Positions 44,580-54,744 of a DNA stretch of 61,563 bases are shown one piece after another. Both the position numbers and the translations under genes were made by a program. Below the pieces are notes generated by a model that saw only the letters and a program-made list of their open reading frames with translations, was not told the origin of the DNA and did not search any database. Position 1 is the first letter of the stretch, and each line of letters opens with the position of its first letter. The stretch is from Pyrodictiaceae archaeon (GTDB lineage: Archaea > Thermoproteota > Thermoprotei_A > Sulfolobales > WANQ01). The stretch spans positions 81,347-142,909 of the forward strand of contig WANQ01000041.1 in assembly GCA_015521735.1 (NCBI GenBank). The letters run 5' to 3'.

Positions 44580-46505
44580 TTGAAGACAACATTCATATTC
44601 ACCATACACTTCCACCAACCAGTAGGCCAAGTTAAATGGGTTCTAGATAGAGTAAACGAGAACTCATACAAAACGCTAATGAGAATACTAGAGGAGAACA
44701 AGGACATACCGTTAACACTACACTTTAGTGGACCACTACTAATGCAGTGGAGAGAATACTATCCAGATCTCCTAGAAAGAACTAGGAAACTCTTAGAAAA
44801 CAGCCAGTTCGAGGTTATGGGTGGAACTTTTTCTGAAAGCATTTTAACGATAATACCATGGGAGGATAGACTTGACCAACTAGTTAAGGGTAGAAGACTT
44901 GTAGAAGAATTACTAGGAGTTACACCTAGAGGCCTATGGCTACCCGAAAGAGTTTGGGATCCCACTCTTCCATTGCTTATAGAGAAAGCTGGCTACGACT
45001 ACGTGTTAGTAGACGATACCGTAGGCTATAAAGCTGGTTTATGGGAAGGAGATATACATAGAGCATGGATAACAGAGTATAGTGGAGGCAAAATCAATGT
45101 ACTGTTCATAGATGCTAACATAAGATACCTACTACCATGGAGAAGCTATGACGAAGTAATAGGATACTTGTGGAGACGCCGTAGTCCACGTGGAGAAAAC
45201 TATGTACTATGGGGTAGTGATGCAGAAAAATTCGGTGAATGGTGGGATAAAGACCAAGCAGAGCAATGGCTAAGAGGGTTTTTTGAGAAAATAAGAGGTA
45301 TTGAATGGCTCCAAATAGAAACACCAACAAGTTACCTACGCAAACACGGTGTTGTTGGACTAGTATACCTTCCACCAGGAAGCTATGATAAGATGATGGA
45401 GTGGAGTGGAGGATACTTCCCAATATTCCTTAGAAAATACGTTGAATCAAACAATATGCATAAGAAGATGCTGTATGTTAGAAGTAAGCTTAAGTCAATG
45501 AAAGCCAATAGCAGAGCGTGGGAAGAGTACTATAAAGCTCAATGCAATGATGCATACTGGCATGGATTATTCGGTGGAGTATACATACCAGTTCTACGGC
45601 AAACAGTATACGAGCACCTTATAAGAGCTGAAAGAATAGCCGAAGGAGATACCTTTGGAGATAACGAGGTAATCGTAAGAGAAATAGACTTCGACTACGA
45701 TGGAAGACTAGAAGTCCTAGTTGAATCAAAAACCTTGAACGCCTACATTAAGCCAAGTGATGGTGGAACACTATTTGAACTAGATGTTAAAGTCGAAGGC
45801 CTAGAACATAACCTCCTAAACACTATGACTAGAATAATGGAGCCATACCTTGAGGGTACAGGGTTTAGGCCAGACTGGTATCGTAGAGTAAGCTTTAGAG
45901 AACACCTATGGAAACATAATACAAGCATAGATGACTGGGTAAACAATACACCATTCATAGATGTAAGCGACTTTGCACTAGCAGAATACATATACATGAT
46001 AAAACCAGACAACACCATAAGACTAGTATTCACGGGTAGAGATTGGAGGAATAGAGAAAACCCTAAAAGAATAATGGTAGAGAAAACATACACGCTCAAG
46101 CCAAGAGAAAAATCCATTATAGTAAATATTAAGTGGAGAAACATGGAAGACGAAGAACTAGACACAGTACTATCAGAAGAATTAACAATAGCTCCAAAAC
46201 ACCCAGTTAAAACACCCATAATGCCCAGATACATTGTAGACGATGAATACGTCAAACAAGTACTAGAAAAACACGTATCACCTTGGTCATACAAGGTTGT
46301 TATAGAGTCACCAGAGTACCCGAGAATAATAGTTGAACAAGACAAGAGAAGTCAATTATGGGTAGCACCAATTAACAGCTATTCTAGAACCGAGAAGGGA
46401 TTAAAGGAAATGTTCCAAGCTATAGGAATAGTATTCAATCACCCCATAACATTAAAGCCTAGAGAAACCTTTACCACAAAAATAAGAATAGGAATAGAGG
46501 AGTGA
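44580..46505 (+). CDS. GH57 4-alpha-glucanotransferase (amylase)
   Basis: A 641-residue enzyme with the GH57 catalytic barrel and C-terminal beta domains (DUF1925/DUF1926-like). The nucleophile is in LWLPERVWD (Glu123) and the acid in WGSDAEKFGEW (Asp214), the same positions known for the Thermococcus litoralis 4-alpha-glucanotransferase as I recall them. The IHFHQPVGQ N-terminus is also typical. It transfers malto-oligosaccharides between glucan chains. The glycogen synthase gene follows after seven bases, so they form an operon. Confidence 0.92.
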   Translation: MKTTFIFTIHFHQPVGQVKWVLDRVNENSYKTLMRILEENKDIPLTLHFSGPLLMQWREYYPDLLERTRKLLENSQFEVMGGTFSESILTIIPWEDRLDQLVKGRRLVEELLGVTPRGLWLPERVWDPTLPLLIEKAGYDYVLVDDTVGYKAGLWEGDIHRAWITEYSGGKINVLFIDANIRYLLPWRSYDEVIGYLWRRRSPRGENYVLWGSDAEKFGEWWDKDQAEQWLRGFFEKIRGIEWLQIETPTSYLRKHGVVGLVYLPPGSYDKMMEWSGGYFPIFLRKYVESNNMHKKMLYVRSKLKSMKANSRAWEEYYKAQCNDAYWHGLFGGVYIPVLRQTVYEHLIRAERIAEGDTFGDNEVIVREIDFDYDGRLEVLVESKTLNAYIKPSDGGTLFELDVKVEGLEHNLLNTMTRIMEPYLEGTGFRPDWYRRVSFREHLWKHNTSIDDWVNNTPFIDVSDFALAEYIYMIKPDNTIRLVFTGRDWRNRENPKRIMVEKTYTLKPREKSIIVNIKWRNMEDEELDTVLSEELTIAPKHPVKTPIMPRYIVDDEYVKQVLEKHVSPWSYKVVIESPEYPRIIVEQDKRSQLWVAPINSYSRTEKGLKEMFQAIGIVFNHPITLKPRETFTTKIRIGIEE

Positions 46506-46512
46506 ACTATAC

Positions 46513-48150
46513 ATGGAAGCTAAAACCGTATGGATGCTAGCATTTGAGTCAAAGCCATTAGTAAAAATAGGTGGACTAGGTGAAGTACCACCAAGTATCT
46601 CAAGAGAACTAGTCAAGCTAGGATACAAGGTATACATAGCTATACCAAGCCATGGAATAATACTTAAAGGTAAGGTTAAGGAAGTAGAAGAAGTAGAAGA
46701 TGTAAAGATAGGATTATATCGTTGGGGTAAAGTAGACTTTATAGTTATTGGTGGAGGAGTACTAGAAGACGAAGAAGTATACGGTCCTAGACTAGTAGAT
46801 AAAGTAGTGGCATACGCTAGGTCTATCAGAAACATATTAGATAAGATAAGCAAGCTTAAGATAAGAGAACCAGATATAATACATGCTCATGACTGGCATA
46901 GTGTTCTAGCACTAGTAGCTACTAAGACATATTATGAGGAAAAAGGCTCTAATGACAAGAAGTATGTATATCAGATTCATTTAACAAGTAACTTCACGTA
47001 TACTAGAGAGTTATTCGAGAAAGCTGGTATAAGCTTAGACACTGTTCATAAAGTACTATTGCCGGAAGGCTATGCTAAGATTACAGTAGAAGAGGTACTA
47101 AAACATAGTAATGGACTAGCAGATAGACTAGGAGCACTAGAAGCAGATAGACTAGTTACCGTAAGCAATGCCTACCTCTACGATAGTGTTAGAGGTGTTA
47201 AGGGTGTTGTTGGGGAAGAACTATTGTTTAAGGCAAGGATAGTATATAATGGGACAGATTGGAGATATAATAGAATACTAGCTAGTGTGTTCAAGAACTA
47301 TGGTGAGAAAATAAGAGAGTTTACTGGCAAGGATAAGCCTAGTAGAAGTGATATGCGTAGATACCTCCTACTAAAAGTACTAGGAGAATTAGGAGAAAAT
47401 GAACCAATAATACCTGACCCTAAAGCTAAAGAGTATATTGCAAGTATAGTTAGGCCACCATTCAAGAAGGACTTAAAGATAGATCCATTCTATGAGGATG
47501 GAGTACTAGTTCTAAATACTGGTAGAATAGCTACTCAGAAAGGAGTAGACATACTAGTAGAAGCTATTAAGATAGCTATTAAGAGGAATGGTTACCTAAG
47601 ATTCCTATTATTCGAACTACCTGTTTGGAGTCAAAGAGAGTATATAGACGAGCTAGTAAAAGTAGCCCATAACTACCCAGATAACGTTAGAGTAGTATTC
47701 GGTTATGCTCCAAGTATATACCAGTTTGCACACATAGCAGCTGATATATACGTAGCACCATCTAGATGGGAGCCATTTGGTATAACAGCACTAGAAGCAA
47801 TGGTTACAGGTAATCCAGTAGTAGCTTCAAGAGTCGGTGGTTTTACTGAAACAATACTGGACATAAGAGAGCATGGCGTTAAAGGTACTGGAATCCTAGT
47901 AGAACCTGAAAACCCCTATGAGCTAGCATCATATATTAATGATTTAGCTAGAATGGTTTTAGCCTATGAGCACCCTAATCCATGGATGCATATTGATAGA
48001 ATAGAAGACTACAAGTTAAGGAGAATAGTAGAGGAAAACCCTAAGGCTATTAAGAGGATTAGAGGCTCATGTATTCATAGAGTAGAGTCATTGTTTACTT
48101 GGAGGAATTCTGCACAACAACTAGACAATGTGTATAGAGAATTATTCTAG
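46513..48150 (+). CDS. glgA: Glycogen synthase (GT5)
   Basis: A 545-residue GT-B glycosyltransferase. Motifs are KIGGLGEVPPSIS (sugar nucleotide loop), IHAHDWHSVLAL, LNTGRIATQKGVDILVEAI and FGITALEAMVTGNPVVAS with the catalytic EX7E glutamates. It elongates alpha-1,4-glucan from ADP- or UDP-glucose. Surrounding GH57 enzymes imply a complete glycogen building and remodelling set. No branching enzyme of family GH13 is visible; one GH57 member could serve. Confidence 0.93.
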   Translation: MEAKTVWMLAFESKPLVKIGGLGEVPPSISRELVKLGYKVYIAIPSHGIILKGKVKEVEEVEDVKIGLYRWGKVDFIVIGGGVLEDEEVYGPRLVDKVVAYARSIRNILDKISKLKIREPDIIHAHDWHSVLALVATKTYYEEKGSNDKKYVYQIHLTSNFTYTRELFEKAGISLDTVHKVLLPEGYAKITVEEVLKHSNGLADRLGALEADRLVTVSNAYLYDSVRGVKGVVGEELLFKARIVYNGTDWRYNRILASVFKNYGEKIREFTGKDKPSRSDMRRYLLLKVLGELGENEPIIPDPKAKEYIASIVRPPFKKDLKIDPFYEDGVLVLNTGRIATQKGVDILVEAIKIAIKRNGYLRFLLFELPVWSQREYIDELVKVAHNYPDNVRVVFGYAPSIYQFAHIAADIYVAPSRWEPFGITALEAMVTGNPVVASRVGGFTETILDIREHGVKGTGILVEPENPYELASYINDLARMVLAYEHPNPWMHIDRIEDYKLRRIVEENPKAIKRIRGSCIHRVESLFTWRNSAQQLDNVYRELF

Positions 48151-48164
48151 AGAGTGCATGGGCC

Positions 48165-50042
48165 TTGAGCACACGCTTATACGTTGAAACAGATTCACCA
48201 GTATACGTTGAAGGAGATAGTGCTGTTATTAGAGTTAAAGCATCCAATACTAGTAATAGGATTATCGGTGTAGACTATAGGTTATCAATGATAGTCTACG
48301 AGAACGGTATTGGTAGGGAAATTGGTGAGGAAAAAGGTAATGTTAGGCTAGCTCCAGGTGAGTTAAAGACAATAGAATACCATACTAAGACTCTTAGCCC
48401 TGGTAGACTAGTTGTAATACTTGAGGCTTCCTGGGATAATATTAAACTAGTTGACAGTGTTGAATCCATTGTAGTTAAACCGGTTGAACATAAGAACTAT
48501 GTGGCAATAGTATGGCATAATCATCAAGCACCAAACTACTTACCAGATAACACTTATCACGCAGACTGGGCTTTTAGATGGGTATGGTATGATTTATTTA
48601 AACCCTTTACTACTGGTGGACCATACTACGTACACTATAAGCTCTTACTAAAACATGATAAGGTAAAGGTTGTCCAACACTTATCTCCAAGCCTCTTAAA
48701 GCAATGGATTGATGCAGTAGAACACGGTTACCGCATGATTACTGGAGAATACTATCCATCAGATAGTAGAGAAGTATCAATGGTTAAAGAGGTACTTGAA
48801 GGATTTAAGACTATAGCATCTACTAGTAGAGTAGAGTTTCTATCAAGTGTATATGCTCATACAATACTAGGCTACATTTTATCCAAGATGGGTATGGAGG
48901 ATATTGTTAGAGATGAACTAGAATTAGGGCTAAGTATAACTGAGGAGGTACTAGGAGTTAGAGTTCGTGGAGTATGGACACCTGAGATGGCTTGGGATCA
49001 GAGGTTAGCAAAGATATATGATGACTATGGCGTAGAATACACTATTCTATGCGGTAAAAACCATTTCCCAGCTTCAACGGGTAAGGTTAAGAAAGACATA
49101 TACATGCCCTACCTAGTAGAGGGATCCAACGTCAAGGTATTCTTTAGGAATCAGAGGTTAAGCGATATAATAGGCTTTGAAAACTATTTCCCTGATGAGA
49201 AAGCTGCTGAGAGAACTGCTAGGCGGATACTAGTTGAAGCTGTAAGAATACTCTACGGTAGAAGAGAGAGCGGGGTACTAGTCCTAGCACTTGATGGAGA
49301 AAACTGGATGATATTCTCTAAGACACCTGCAGGTACCTATCTATTCCTAGACAAGTTCTACGAGTACTTAGAGCTACTTGAATCTAAGAACATATTGTTC
49401 ACTACAACACTATCAAACATTATATCTGGTAAGGAGGTAGGCCTCGGAGTACTCAACTATATTCCAACAACTTCTTGGCTAGGAGGATTCCATAAGTGGG
49501 ATGGAGAAATAGAAGAACATAGACACTACTGGGTTAAGGTTAATAGAGGGTATAGGCTCATAAAAGCATATGAGTCAATGATAACTGGTAGAGATAACTA
49601 CTCTCTTAGAGCTAGATGGGCACTATACCATGCAATTGACAGTGACTACTGGTGGGCTGAGTTCTGGAACAAAAAGGTAATAGATACATGGCTGAACGAG
49701 GTAGATAGGATTCTAGGGCAAGGGTTTAGGAAGATAAGAGTTGATGTAGAGGAAAACATTGTAGAAGGCATTGTAGGAGAAGACATGTGTATGAACATAG
49801 TGGTAGTAAACGATTTAGGTAGACCAGTTAAAGCAAACATACTCGTATCAAAACCGTTCGTTGAGACACAGTGGGCTAGTATTGAAGCACCACAGGGAAC
49901 ATCAAAGTACCGAGTATGCACTAAGCCTAGGCTGTGGGGCGAATACAGGATACCAGTTCTCCTAGTAGTAGATGGCTACATAGTATCATACACTATGGTT
50001 AATGCTAGGATAAACCCTAGAGTAGACAACATATTCTCTTAA
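48165..50042 (+). CDS. GH57 glycoside hydrolase with N- and C-terminal beta domains
   Basis: A 625-residue protein. A beta-sandwich-like segment (about 1-105) precedes the GH57 barrel, which starts at YVAIVWHNHQAPNY and shows GVWTPEMAWDQ (nucleophile glutamate) and LALDGENWM (acid). A C-terminal beta domain (about 530-620) follows. No signal peptide is seen, so it probably works on intracellular glucan. Specificity (amylase, branching or pullulanase-like) cannot be read with confidence. It begins 15 bases after glgA from TTG. Confidence 0.9.
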   Translation: MSTRLYVETDSPVYVEGDSAVIRVKASNTSNRIIGVDYRLSMIVYENGIGREIGEEKGNVRLAPGELKTIEYHTKTLSPGRLVVILEASWDNIKLVDSVESIVVKPVEHKNYVAIVWHNHQAPNYLPDNTYHADWAFRWVWYDLFKPFTTGGPYYVHYKLLLKHDKVKVVQHLSPSLLKQWIDAVEHGYRMITGEYYPSDSREVSMVKEVLEGFKTIASTSRVEFLSSVYAHTILGYILSKMGMEDIVRDELELGLSITEEVLGVRVRGVWTPEMAWDQRLAKIYDDYGVEYTILCGKNHFPASTGKVKKDIYMPYLVEGSNVKVFFRNQRLSDIIGFENYFPDEKAAERTARRILVEAVRILYGRRESGVLVLALDGENWMIFSKTPAGTYLFLDKFYEYLELLESKNILFTTTLSNIISGKEVGLGVLNYIPTTSWLGGFHKWDGEIEEHRHYWVKVNRGYRLIKAYESMITGRDNYSLRARWALYHAIDSDYWWAEFWNKKVIDTWLNEVDRILGQGFRKIRVDVEENIVEGIVGEDMCMNIVVVNDLGRPVKANILVSKPFVETQWASIEAPQGTSKYRVCTKPRLWGEYRIPVLLVVDGYIVSYTMVNARINPRVDNIFS

Positions 50043-50054
50043 ACACGCTAAGCA

Positions 50055-50098
50055 TTTATATAGCTATGAAGGAATAGTATACGTAGATGGTATACTAT
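50055..50098 (+). promoter_or_regulatory. TATA box and 9-bp inverted-repeat operator of vapBC (pair 3)
   Basis: TTTATATAG (50055-50063) is a TATA box. It is followed by a perfect inverted repeat, ATAGTATAC (50074-50082) and GTATACTAT (50090-50098), with a 7-base spacer. The second arm ends on the first two bases of the vapB ATG and the repeat spans the expected transcription start. This is the classical layout for an autorepressing RHH antitoxin. Confidence 0.75.
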
Positions 50099-50351
50099 GA
50101 GCGTAGTCATAAGTATTAGAGTTAAGAAAGAGGTACTAGAAGTAGTTAACGAGATGATAAGGTACGGGCTAGCATCAACTAGAAATGAGGCATTAAATAA
50201 AATAATTTCAAGAGGATTAAAAGAGGTGGAAAAAGAAGTTAAACGTAAAAGAAAGATAAGAGAGCTAGTAGAGTTCTTTGAGAAACAAGGTGGAATAGAG
50301 TTTACAAAGCCATCTGATGTTGTTAGAGAATTAGAGGAGTTGAGATCTTAG
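50097..50351 (+). CDS. vapB: RHH-type antitoxin (VapB, pair 3)
   Basis: An 84-residue protein with an N-terminal ribbon-helix-helix: VVISIRVKKEVLEVVNEMIRYGLASTRNEALNKIISRG. The charged C-terminal half would cover the VapC toxin. It overlaps the toxin start by one base. The palindrome at its start codon is the likely binding site. Confidence 0.9.
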   Translation: MSVVISIRVKKEVLEVVNEMIRYGLASTRNEALNKIISRGLKEVEKEVKRKRKIRELVEFFEKQGGIEFTKPSDVVRELEELRS

Positions 50352-50809
50352 TGGAATACCTTGATACAAGCTATATAATAGCATTATCTGTTCTAACAGA
50401 CGTAAACCATGAACTTGCCCTAAAGCTAGAACAATTCGTAAAAGAGCCAGTAATATCAATACTAGTAGTATTAGAGCTCTACACCTACTATTCTAGGAAA
50501 ACCAGTGAGTTAAAGAGGGCTTTTAGCGGAGACGTAGATGCTAGTTCAATAGTAGATGCTATGGTTGAATACTCGCTTAAGAGGTCTAGGGCTAGGCAAG
50601 TAGATGTGGAGATTAATAGTGTAGTTGAAATAGCATTAAAGTATGCCCCCATAATACCATTAAAGACTCTTGACCTACTACACCTTATGCTAGCATACTC
50701 TATGGGTGCTGAGAAACTAGTAACACTGGACAAGGAGTATGCTAGGTATAGTAGTGTAATAGAGAGGGAGTTGTCTATAGAAATAGTACATCCGTGGTCT
50801 AAGGGCTAG
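50351..50809 (+). CDS. vapC: VapC-type PIN-domain toxin (pair 3)
   Basis: A 152-residue PIN domain with Asp5 in MEYLDTSYIIAL, TLDLLHLMLAY (internal aspartate) and VTLDKEYAR near the C-terminus. It is the third toxin-antitoxin pair in the window and lies directly after the glucan genes. Its last four bases overlap the end of the convergent maltokinase-like gene. Confidence 0.9.
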   Translation: MEYLDTSYIIALSVLTDVNHELALKLEQFVKEPVISILVVLELYTYYSRKTSELKRAFSGDVDASSIVDAMVEYSLKRSRARQVDVEINSVVEIALKYAPIIPLKTLDLLHLMLAYSMGAEKLVTLDKEYARYSSVIERELSIEIVHPWSKG

Positions 50810-52245
50810 GGTAGTATTCCTGCTAACCCGAGCAATGGTATAATGGAGTAGCCTGTACGGAAGTTCAACTCGTACATGTACTCATATAGTGCTCTCTCAA
50901 CAATCCATGCATTAATTGCTTCCTCAGCCCATTCAAGTAGCATAGACCCACCTATACCATGAATCATTATACCTACACCCATAACCTTCTCCAAGTACCC
51001 TTTAAGAAACATTGAAGCTGTCTCTCTAGCCCACTTCTTAGCTATCCTAGCTTCATCCGTATCGTCTAGGAGAGCTCTAGCTGTTTCAATAAAGTCCTTG
51101 TTTAAGTGGTCTCTGAGCCCAAATACTGCTATATAACCTATACTACGTATAATACATGCTAAATCCCTTAAAGCTGGCTCAAGAGCTAATCTCTCATTCT
51201 CACCTCTACCTGGCTCACCTTCAAAGTCTATTAGATAGAACTTGCCGTCACGAGTATATAGTGTTTGACCTAAGTGTAGGTCCTGGTGGTTACGTATCTT
51301 GGTCTTACCCTTAAACTCCTTCATAAGCTTCATAGCCTCTTCTACTCTAGGCTGAGCATCCATTAATAGGCTTAGTGAAAGCCTTCTCAACTCACCTCTA
51401 AGCTTATGAGTACGTGCTTTAGCTTTCTCATAATACGACTTGATTCTACGAGCCCACCTATCAACATCACTACTAGTAATACGTGATTTACCACACCACC
51501 AACTCCTACACCTACCCATTTCCTCATGGAATAACGCTACAGTTAAGGTAAGCCTACCTATATCCTCTACTGGTACCACAACCTCCCTTTCATCAAGACT
51601 CTTACGAATAGATAAATAGAACGGGTACCCACCATCACCTACAGCATCAAGGTACTTCATAGCAATAGTCACATAGTTATCCTTAACAATAGCTGAAGCA
51701 TAAAGTGATGGAACAACACTTCTACCCGAGAGATACTTAAGGAATAATGGTTCAAGATTATACCTTGACAAACTTCTATAGGATTTCAAGACATAGCTAC
51801 CATTACTAGTCAATACCTTAACCAACGTATTAGTAGAATTAGTTTCAATAGCCTCAATACACTTAATACTAGAACCTCTAAGCCTATCATCAAATACGTC
51901 AACTTTAATACCACTTAGCCTTGACTCAAAGAATAATTCATGGTACCTAGGATCAAATTCAGCTTCATACACATAGTATCCATTAGCTCTCTCATACCTT
52001 TCAGGAGATAAATTACTTGGTGGAGGAACATCAGATATACTTATCGGCAGAAATAACTTAATGCTACCAACCCTCAATATAGCAGCATATATACTGCAAC
52101 CCATACGCCACGCATCAAGTACAGTATATTCTCCAAGACCTCGAGGATACCATCTCTGCTTATTAATCCAAGGCCTAGCTCTCTCATATACCTCGAATGG
52201 ATCTAGACATGGGTAAACCTTAAGCAGACCGGTGCACCCTAACAA
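50806..52245 (-). CDS. mak: Maltokinase-like phosphotransferase
   Basis: A 479-residue kinase of the aminoglycoside-phosphotransferase/maltokinase group. The N-cap has RPWINKQRWYPRG, as in maltokinases. The catalytic loop is NHQDLHLGQT, the metal site LIDFEGEPGRGENERLALEPALRDLACIIRS, and the end ERALYEYMYELNFRTGYSIIPLLGL matches Mak. Maltokinase makes maltose 1-phosphate from ATP and maltose, used in bacteria by GlgE. Here it converges on the glucan cluster, but no TreS or GlgE is in the window. Substrate identity in archaea is inferred. Confidence 0.82.
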   Translation of the reverse strand: MLGCTGLLKVYPCLDPFEVYERARPWINKQRWYPRGLGEYTVLDAWRMGCSIYAAILRVGSIKLFLPISISDVPPPSNLSPERYERANGYYVYEAEFDPRYHELFFESRLSGIKVDVFDDRLRGSSIKCIEAIETNSTNTLVKVLTSNGSYVLKSYRSLSRYNLEPLFLKYLSGRSVVPSLYASAIVKDNYVTIAMKYLDAVGDGGYPFYLSIRKSLDEREVVVPVEDIGRLTLTVALFHEEMGRCRSWWCGKSRITSSDVDRWARRIKSYYEKAKARTHKLRGELRRLSLSLLMDAQPRVEEAMKLMKEFKGKTKIRNHQDLHLGQTLYTRDGKFYLIDFEGEPGRGENERLALEPALRDLACIIRSIGYIAVFGLRDHLNKDFIETARALLDDTDEARIAKKWARETASMFLKGYLEKVMGVGIMIHGIGGSMLLEWAEEAINAWIVERALYEYMYELNFRTGYSIIPLLGLAGILP

Positions 52246-52461
52246 CTAATACTAAAGAGTAGAGCATACCTCCATGGACCTACAACCTAACGTAAACTCC
52301 CATTAGAGCAAGTCTAAGGTTAAAGCTAGAGTGAGAGTACTCTTTTACCAGGAAGCATATTTTAGAAGATAGGTATAAAAAGGTGTGCCAAAATAACGGT
52401 TGAAACTGTAACACATAGTATTCTATCTATATAGGATAGTGTTAAAGAAGGTGCACGTACG

Positions 52462-54744
52462 GTGAATAGAACAATACTTAGCTTGCTATCAGTCATGACC
52501 ATATCCATAATATTAGCTTCCATAATTTTAGCTCCTATACCCTCTATAGCTGAAGAATCAAATTGGGATAGTAAAAGAAGTAATTGCACATTAATACTTA
52601 CACCATCTAACTGGTTACTACTAGGATTGAAAGGTGAAAATACTTCACAGCTAACAATAACAGTTGTCTCCAAGGGTACAGCACTGAAAATAACAATTCC
52701 AAAAATAAATGAGTCTTGGAGTAGACTTGAAGGAAGCTTCATTGACAAGACACTAGCGTATAGTGTGAACTCAAATATTACTATGATTAGGAATGGATTT
52801 AGAGTTCAAGGCTACTTACAAGATGTTCTAAGAAATATAGCTAGTTCAGCTAAGATATTGTCTACTAAGACAATTACAGTTAACCTAACATTAGAGCCAA
52901 ACTCTACGAGGAAAATAACATTATTTAAAGGATACAGAGAACTCATAAGCAATAGAAGTGGTATTGGCTTAATAGTAGAGTTATGGGTAAATAGCTTTAA
53001 TGGAAGCATTAACTCTATTACAACTAGAGTTTATAGTGGAAATACTAGCTTCATGCAATCAACACCGCTAACAAGCAATTACACTATACTAAACATACCA
53101 TTAACACCTCTACTAACAATAGGTTACAGTAATGTGACTAGAATAGACTTAGACCTCAAGGCATCAAGTAATGGATTCAAAGGTGTAGTAACTATAGCAT
53201 TCTACATACTAGAATACAGTTCACCCATAGCCAACGTGAAGTTAACTAATAAAACATATTCATGCAGGACTTTCATAGATATGGCTCCCCCACTACACTT
53301 AATAGCATTAAACAATGCCGTTAAAGCCTACACTAGTAAACTAGTACGAGACATACCCGTACCCTCACCAAACATAAATGTAGGAGACTACCTAGAATTC
53401 ACTCATACATATAAGGCTAAGATAAAAGCCATCAATGAAAAAGCATTAGAAGAATACAATATGTCTAAACTAGTAAGTGATATTAAGAGTATCTTCGGGG
53501 TAGCAAACATATCGTTTTCGTGGAATACATCTCTACTATTCAAGTTAGTAGAGGTAAGGCTAAGAGAAGTAGACTACGCCATAAAAGTACACTACCTATA
53601 CGTCAACTATACACCACAGCCAATATATGGTGGAGTACCCATATGCGGTGATGGAGTAATAGGATTATGCCTAATATCCTACTTGAACAGGCTTAGTGGT
53701 GGAAGAATAGCTGTACAACTACTACAACCAGGTCTATCATATACAGGTAAGGCTCAGTGGAATACATTTCCATGGGGAGTTGACCCAGGTGCTTCAGGAT
53801 ATACTCCTAAACTCCAAGACATAGTGTATAATCCAATAACGATAACCCAAGTATACCTAGGCTACCCCTTCTCAAGCCTCTCACCAACACTAATAGCATA
53901 CTGGTTCCATGGAATAGGAGAAGTAGTAAACTACGATATAGGAGTAGCTGGCCCCATACCAGTAGTCTACGTCAAGTTCGAGGGAGAAGACTATGAAGGC
54001 GAACTAGCAGTAGACACATACTACCTAATACCACTTAAAGCCTACTTTAACGGAACCAGTAGCCCATGGAGAACTATTGGAGTAGAATACAATACATCAT
54101 ATAGTTTAAGGCTAACCAGCTACAAGGGATTCTGGAGAAACATTAAAGCCTATGCCATACCAGTAAACATAACACTTAGAAACAACTACACGTACAAAGG
54201 CTACATAATACTATCCCAGCCCGAACTAGAAAACACTAGTGCAGTATACAATGGTAGAGGAGTTATCTGGTTAAAAGTCAAACCCCATCAACCTGTAAGA
54301 ATACTCCTACTAGGAAACCCCTCACTCATAAGAGGGCTAGGCGAGCTGTTCACCTTATCACTAATAGGTACTGTTAAAGTATTAGCTCCAGCAAGACTAT
54401 TACTAGTACCAAGTAGCTATGGTGAACTACTAGTATTCCACACATACTACCCGGTAAATAGTAGCGTTGGAATAGTACTACTTAGCGGAAAATACTGGGA
54501 TATAGATAGAGTTGAACTAGGTAAGCCAATACCATTAAACACTAGAGAGCTAAGCTTAAACCTAGGAATAGAGAAAACGAGTACGCATACAGCATCAAAG
54601 ACAAGTACTATAGAGGAAGGTGTAGAGGCTACAAGACCCAGTATTGAGAGAACGCTAATAATAGGTATTACATCTATAGCGTTAATAGCCATAGCATTAC
54701 TAGTACACTTCATGAGAACTAAGTTGAGGAAGACTAAGAGTTGA
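52462..54744 (+). CDS. Large surface glycoprotein candidate, membrane anchored
   Basis: A 760-residue protein with an N-terminal signal segment (about 5-28), a long extracellular part with very many Asn-X-Ser/Thr sequons, a Ser/Thr-rich stretch (KTSTHTASKTST) and a C-terminal membrane helix (about 729-752) with a basic end. No enzymatic motif is seen. It is probably a secreted or S-layer-associated protein. The GTG start fits a TATA-like TCTATATAGG about 30 bases upstream. A small gene overlaps its end. Confidence 0.75.
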   Translation: MNRTILSLLSVMTISIILASIILAPIPSIAEESNWDSKRSNCTLILTPSNWLLLGLKGENTSQLTITVVSKGTALKITIPKINESWSRLEGSFIDKTLAYSVNSNITMIRNGFRVQGYLQDVLRNIASSAKILSTKTITVNLTLEPNSTRKITLFKGYRELISNRSGIGLIVELWVNSFNGSINSITTRVYSGNTSFMQSTPLTSNYTILNIPLTPLLTIGYSNVTRIDLDLKASSNGFKGVVTIAFYILEYSSPIANVKLTNKTYSCRTFIDMAPPLHLIALNNAVKAYTSKLVRDIPVPSPNINVGDYLEFTHTYKAKIKAINEKALEEYNMSKLVSDIKSIFGVANISFSWNTSLLFKLVEVRLREVDYAIKVHYLYVNYTPQPIYGGVPICGDGVIGLCLISYLNRLSGGRIAVQLLQPGLSYTGKAQWNTFPWGVDPGASGYTPKLQDIVYNPITITQVYLGYPFSSLSPTLIAYWFHGIGEVVNYDIGVAGPIPVVYVKFEGEDYEGELAVDTYYLIPLKAYFNGTSSPWRTIGVEYNTSYSLRLTSYKGFWRNIKAYAIPVNITLRNNYTYKGYIILSQPELENTSAVYNGRGVIWLKVKPHQPVRILLLGNPSLIRGLGELFTLSLIGTVKVLAPARLLLVPSSYGELLVFHTYYPVNSSVGIVLLSGKYWDIDRVELGKPIPLNTRELSLNLGIEKTSTHTASKTSTIEEGVEATRPSIERTLIIGITSIALIAIALLVHFMRTKLRKTKS

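Noticed and set aside
45743-46345. A 200-codon open frame opposite the GH57 glucanotransferase
   Set aside because: Antisense shadow with no recognisable domain and no SD or promoter.
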